The position numbers and the translations under genes were made by a program. A DNA stretch of 64,000 nucleotides, taken from Fibrivirga algicola. Its GTDB lineage: Bacteria; Bacteroidota; Bacteroidia; Cytophagales; Spirosomataceae. How positions within the stretch are numbered: the first letter of the stretch is position 1; each line of letters begins with the position of its first letter. Shown here in pieces: positions 61,425 through 64,000 of this stretch. The notes beneath the pieces are model-generated. The model saw nothing but the letters and a program-made list of their open reading frames with translations, had not been told where the DNA came from and did not search any database. The stretch spans positions 558,001 to 622,000 of the forward strand of contig NZ_WAEL01000002.1 in the NCBI RefSeq assembly GCF_011742925.1, read 5' to 3'.

Positions 61425-63368
61425 ATGGAAGATAAAAAACACTTAGATACCGTAACCGCTGCTGGCTTGCTGGTGGCGATGGGTATTATTTACGGCGATA
61501 TTGGCACTTCGCCTCTGTACGTCTTGAAAGCCATAATTGGCGAATCGGCACCTGTACAGCCCGAAATGGTCAGAGGAGCTTTATCGTGTATCTTCTGGAC
61601 AATTACCCTTCAAACTACTCTCAAATATGTCATCCTTATTCTGCGTGCCGACAACCGGGGAGAAGGAGGCATTTTTGCCTTGTATGCCCTGGTTCGTCGG
61701 CATGCCCGCTGGTTGACAATCCCGGCTATAATTGGTGGTAGTTCGCTCCTGGCCGATAGTATCATTACGCCACCCATCTCGGTGTCATCGGCGGTTGAAG
61801 GACTACGCATACTCTACCCCACTATTGATACCATTCCAATCGTTATTGCTATCCTATCATTGCTGTTCCTGATCCAGTCGTTCGGTACGGGTGTAGTGGG
61901 TACGGCATTTGGGCCTATCATGCTGGTCTGGTTCACTATGCTGGGTGTTTTGGGGCTCGTAAACATTGCCGGCGATCTGAGTATTCTTAGCTCACTAAGT
62001 CCCACTTACGCTTACCAGTTTCTAAATGAGTTTCCCGGCGCTTTCTGGTTGCTGGGTGCGGTATTCCTGTCGACAACCGGGGCCGAGGCGTTGTATTCTG
62101 ACATGGGTCACTGCGGCCGCGCTAACATACGGGTCAGCTGGATTTACGTAAAATCATGCCTGCTGCTCAACTACCTCGGCCAAGGCGCTTTTGTAGAGTC
62201 ATTGGCCGGGCAGGCCCTCGGCGATCGCAACCCGTTTTACGAACTCATGCCCGAATGGTTTCTGATCATCGGCATATGTATTGCCACAGCAGCGGCAATT
62301 ATTGCTAGTCAGGCTATGCTCAGTGGCGCATTTACGCTCATCAGCGAAGCAATCCGACTTAATTTCTGGCCGAAAGTGCGGCTGCGATACCCAAGCGTGC
62401 AGAAAGGCCAGCTATACGTACCCAGCATCAACTGGCTGTTGTATGCGGGTTGTATTGCGGTGGTGTTATACTTCCAGGAATCGAAACGGATGGAGGCAGC
62501 TTATGGTCTTGCCATTACCCTCACTATGATGATGAGCACCATTCTATTCAGCTACTACATGTACTCGCGCAAATACAACGCCTGGCTGGTCATCTTCTTC
62601 CTGGTGTTTTACCTGGGTCTCGAGAGTTGCTTCCTGGTCGCCAACCTCATTAAGTTTCCGTTGGGTGGCTGGGTGTCGGTACTTATTGCCAGCGTGATGG
62701 CGGTTGTGATGATTATTTGGCTTCAGGCGTTCAAAATCAAATTACGCCTGACCGAATACGTTCGGATCGACCATTATTTACAATCGCTAAAAGAACTCAG
62801 CCGCGATATTAGTATTCCGAAATACGCCACGCACATTGTGTTTATGAGCAACGCGGCCCGGCAATCGGAAATCGAATCAAAAATCATTTATTCCATTTTC
62901 CAGAAACGTCCCAAACGGGCCGATATCTACTGGTTTGTACACGTCGATACCACCGATGACCCTTACACGATGGAGTACAAGGTGAATACCATTGCCCCCG
63001 ATGATGCCTATAAGATCACGTTTCGGTTGGGTTTCCGGGTCGAGCAGCGCATCAATCTCTTCCTGCGAAAGGTGATCGAAGATATGGTGCGGCATAAAGA
63101 AGTAGACATTACGAGTCGCTATGAGTCGCTGAACCGGCAGAACGTAATCGGCGATTTCCGGTTCGTCGTGCTGGAGAAATTCCTGTCGTTCGAGAACGAC
63201 CTGCCCACGTTTGAGCGGCTTATCATGAATGCCTATTTCTCAATTAAAGCCTTTACTACGCCCGAAGACCGCTGGTTTGGCCTCGACAGCAGTTCCGTGA
63301 AGGTTGAAAAAGTACCGCTCGTAATTCGCCCGGTAGAAAACATATCACTCAAACGGATACCATCTTAA
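61425..63368 (+). CDS. kup: Kup/HAK-family potassium uptake transporter
   Basis: This protein of about 647 residues starts MEDKKHLDTVTAAGLLVAM. The frame is open to 61401 but the ATG at 61425 gives the usual N-terminus. Family signatures are MGIIYGDIGTSPLYVLKAI, LRADNRGEGGIFALYALVRR, STTGAEALYSDMGHCGRANI and SQAMLSGAFTLISEAIRL. About twelve transmembrane helices are followed by a C-terminal cytoplasmic domain of about 190 residues with IVFMSNAARQSEIESKI and WFGLDSSSVKVEKVPLVIRP. Kup imports potassium with protons. It is probably monocistronic, with a promoter element upstream and a hairpin terminator at 63393-63427. It has no evident link to the pectin genes. Confidence 0.96.
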   Translation: MEDKKHLDTVTAAGLLVAMGIIYGDIGTSPLYVLKAIIGESAPVQPEMVRGALSCIFWTITLQTTLKYVILILRADNRGEGGIFALYALVRRHARWLTIPAIIGGSSLLADSIITPPISVSSAVEGLRILYPTIDTIPIVIAILSLLFLIQSFGTGVVGTAFGPIMLVWFTMLGVLGLVNIAGDLSILSSLSPTYAYQFLNEFPGAFWLLGAVFLSTTGAEALYSDMGHCGRANIRVSWIYVKSCLLLNYLGQGAFVESLAGQALGDRNPFYELMPEWFLIIGICIATAAAIIASQAMLSGAFTLISEAIRLNFWPKVRLRYPSVQKGQLYVPSINWLLYAGCIAVVLYFQESKRMEAAYGLAITLTMMMSTILFSYYMYSRKYNAWLVIFFLVFYLGLESCFLVANLIKFPLGGWVSVLIASVMAVVMIIWLQAFKIKLRLTEYVRIDHYLQSLKELSRDISIPKYATHIVFMSNAARQSEIESKIIYSIFQKRPKRADIYWFVHVDTTDDPYTMEYKVNTIAPDDAYKITFRLGFRVEQRINLFLRKVIEDMVRHKEVDITSRYESLNRQNVIGDFRFVVLEKFLSFENDLPTFERLIMNAYFSIKAFTTPEDRWFGLDSSSVKVEKVPLVIRPVENISLKRIPS

Positions 63369-63392
63369 TCGGTTTACGTCGGTTTATTTCAT

Positions 63393-63427
63393 GCCCACTT
63401 CAGGGCTGATGCAGCCCTGAAGTGGGC
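63393..63427 (+). terminator. Hairpin terminator after kup
   Basis: A perfect 16-bp stem, GCCCACTTCAGGGCTG and its complement, with a 3-nt loop ATG is followed by GTTTTA. It lies 25 bp after the kup stop. The stem is strong but the U-tract is short. Confidence 0.75.
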
Positions 63428-63660
63428 GTTTTACTATGGTATGCGTATCTCGCAGCACAGCGCATCTGCTACCAGCGACATCATTAGCATAACTTTAAGT
63501 GCAGCGAAAAACCAGGATGCGTCACATAACGTAGGTATGACCTCTCAGTGTATGCTACCAAAGATAGTTGGTCAGTATGTCTCGGGCTGTTTGATTCGGA
63601 TGCGTTTGGTTTAGAGTAAATCGGATTAGTGCCTGGCTGAAATGCTACGTAAATTTTGTC

Positions 63661-63713
63661 GGGTGTCGTTTACTACTTCTATGCTACCAGAATAGAAATA
63701 ATAAGCGACACCC
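63661..63713. repeat. Imperfect long hairpin in the AT-rich right-hand gap
   Basis: Arms 63661-63682 and 63692-63713 pair over 19 of 22 positions around a 9-nt loop. It could be a decayed mobile element end or a non-coding RNA hairpin, and its sequence matches none of the other repeats in the window. Confidence 0.35.
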
Positions 63714-63963
63714 CGTCTTTTCGATGGTAAACTATACTGAAATAGAAAGTGGGCAACCTGATAAATAACTAACTACTTCATGAGCATATTACCGAGGCCG
63801 ATCGATAAATTAGCAGTACAAACAATCAAAAACTAAGTACTACTCATCATTTCTGGTAAAAAACAGTGGTAACTTACCTACTATTGAGCATTGGCTTCTC
63901 CGTACATAAGTTAAACGTTCACTCGTGTACACTGCCTACTTACATACGTAGTCAACGTTAGTT

Positions 63964-64000
63964 ATGAAAAATACAGCCCGTTATATACAACCTAAATTCA
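63964..64000 (+). CDS. Possible start of an unidentified gene cut by the right edge
   Basis: An ATG at 63964 opens a frame MKNTARYIQPKF that runs to the window end without a stop. Only twelve codons are visible, so no family can be named. The basic start (Lys-Asn near the N-terminus) after a long AT-rich intergenic region is compatible with a real gene start. Confidence 0.35.
   Translation, partial: MKNTARYIQPKF

Larger units (their letters stand above)
63369..63963. other. About 595 bp with no recognised gene after kup
   Basis: It contains the kup terminator and then AT-rich sequence with stops in all frames. An imperfect hairpin with 22-nt arms lies at 63661-63713 (GGGTGTCG ... CGACACCC, three non-matching positions, 9-nt loop). 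Nothing protein-like or tRNA-like was seen. The right end probably holds the promoter of a gene that begins near 63964. Confidence 0.5.

Noticed and set aside
1-64000. tRNA, rRNA and integrase/attachment-site signals
   Set aside because: No cloverleaf, rRNA-like segment, integrase gene or direct-repeat boundary was recognised by eye; a dedicated RNA-gene search would be decisive.

Overview
The window looks like chromosomal DNA of a Bacteroidota bacterium, most likely a cytophagal Spirosoma-type (Spirosomaceae) relative. The basis is the SusC/SusD gene pairs, surface lipoproteins with Bacteroidota-type lipoboxes, a TAnnTTTG-type promoter, the scarcity of Shine-Dalgarno sites and the protein styles. 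Taxonomy is inferred from content only; no rRNA, tRNA or CRISPR array was seen.

Layout. (1) 1-1904, minus strand: the end of a surface-glycan locus with pseB (UDP-GlcNAc 4,6-dehydratase, cut by the window edge) and a MptE/DUF115-like protein. (2) 2170-5553, plus strand: a GntR-type regulator with a LacI-like sensor domain, a terminator, and a secreted (alpha/alpha)6-type putative glycosidase. (3) 5601-6655: a perfect 59-bp palindrome and a CxxC flavoprotein of the thioredoxin-reductase type. (4) 6790-58313: an uninterrupted block of 27 minus-strand genes, about 51.5 kb, forming a pectin / rhamnogalacturonan-I polysaccharide utilization locus (PUL). (5) 58711-61254, minus strand: an MBOAT O-acyltransferase and a GT2 glycosyltransferase. 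(6) 61425-63368, plus strand: a Kup potassium transporter, followed by about 600 bp without a recognisable gene.

How the PUL should work. Two SusC/SusD pairs and three fasciclin (FAS1) lipoproteins form the outer-membrane capture and import machinery. Two PL11 lyases cut the rhamnogalacturonan backbone, two CE12-type esterases remove acetyl groups, and a GH28 acts on galacturonate linkages. Two GH105 enzymes and two PL22-type proteins process unsaturated oligouronides. GH106 releases rhamnose. GH95, two GH2 enzymes and a GH43 trim side chains. A sulfatase, a DUF4450-like protein, an exported Gfo/Idh/MocA oxidoreductase and a small NTF2-like protein have no clear place in the scheme. Released L-rhamnose is handled by RhaM (mutarotase) and the fused rhamnulose-1-phosphate aldolase/lactaldehyde dehydrogenase; the isomerase, kinase and permease are not in the window. 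No hybrid two-component regulator or ECF sigma/anti-sigma pair lies in the PUL, so the GntR/LacI-like protein is the best local candidate regulator.

Non-coding structure is rich. Many PUL intergenic gaps carry inverted repeats built on TTGCTTCGCGC and several other repeat families. The 7-mer ACGTACC/GGTACGT is strongly over-represented throughout. The most novel-looking signal is the set of three FAS1 lipoproteins interleaved with the SusCD pairs, two of which carry a C-terminal beta-sandwich that looks carbohydrate-binding.
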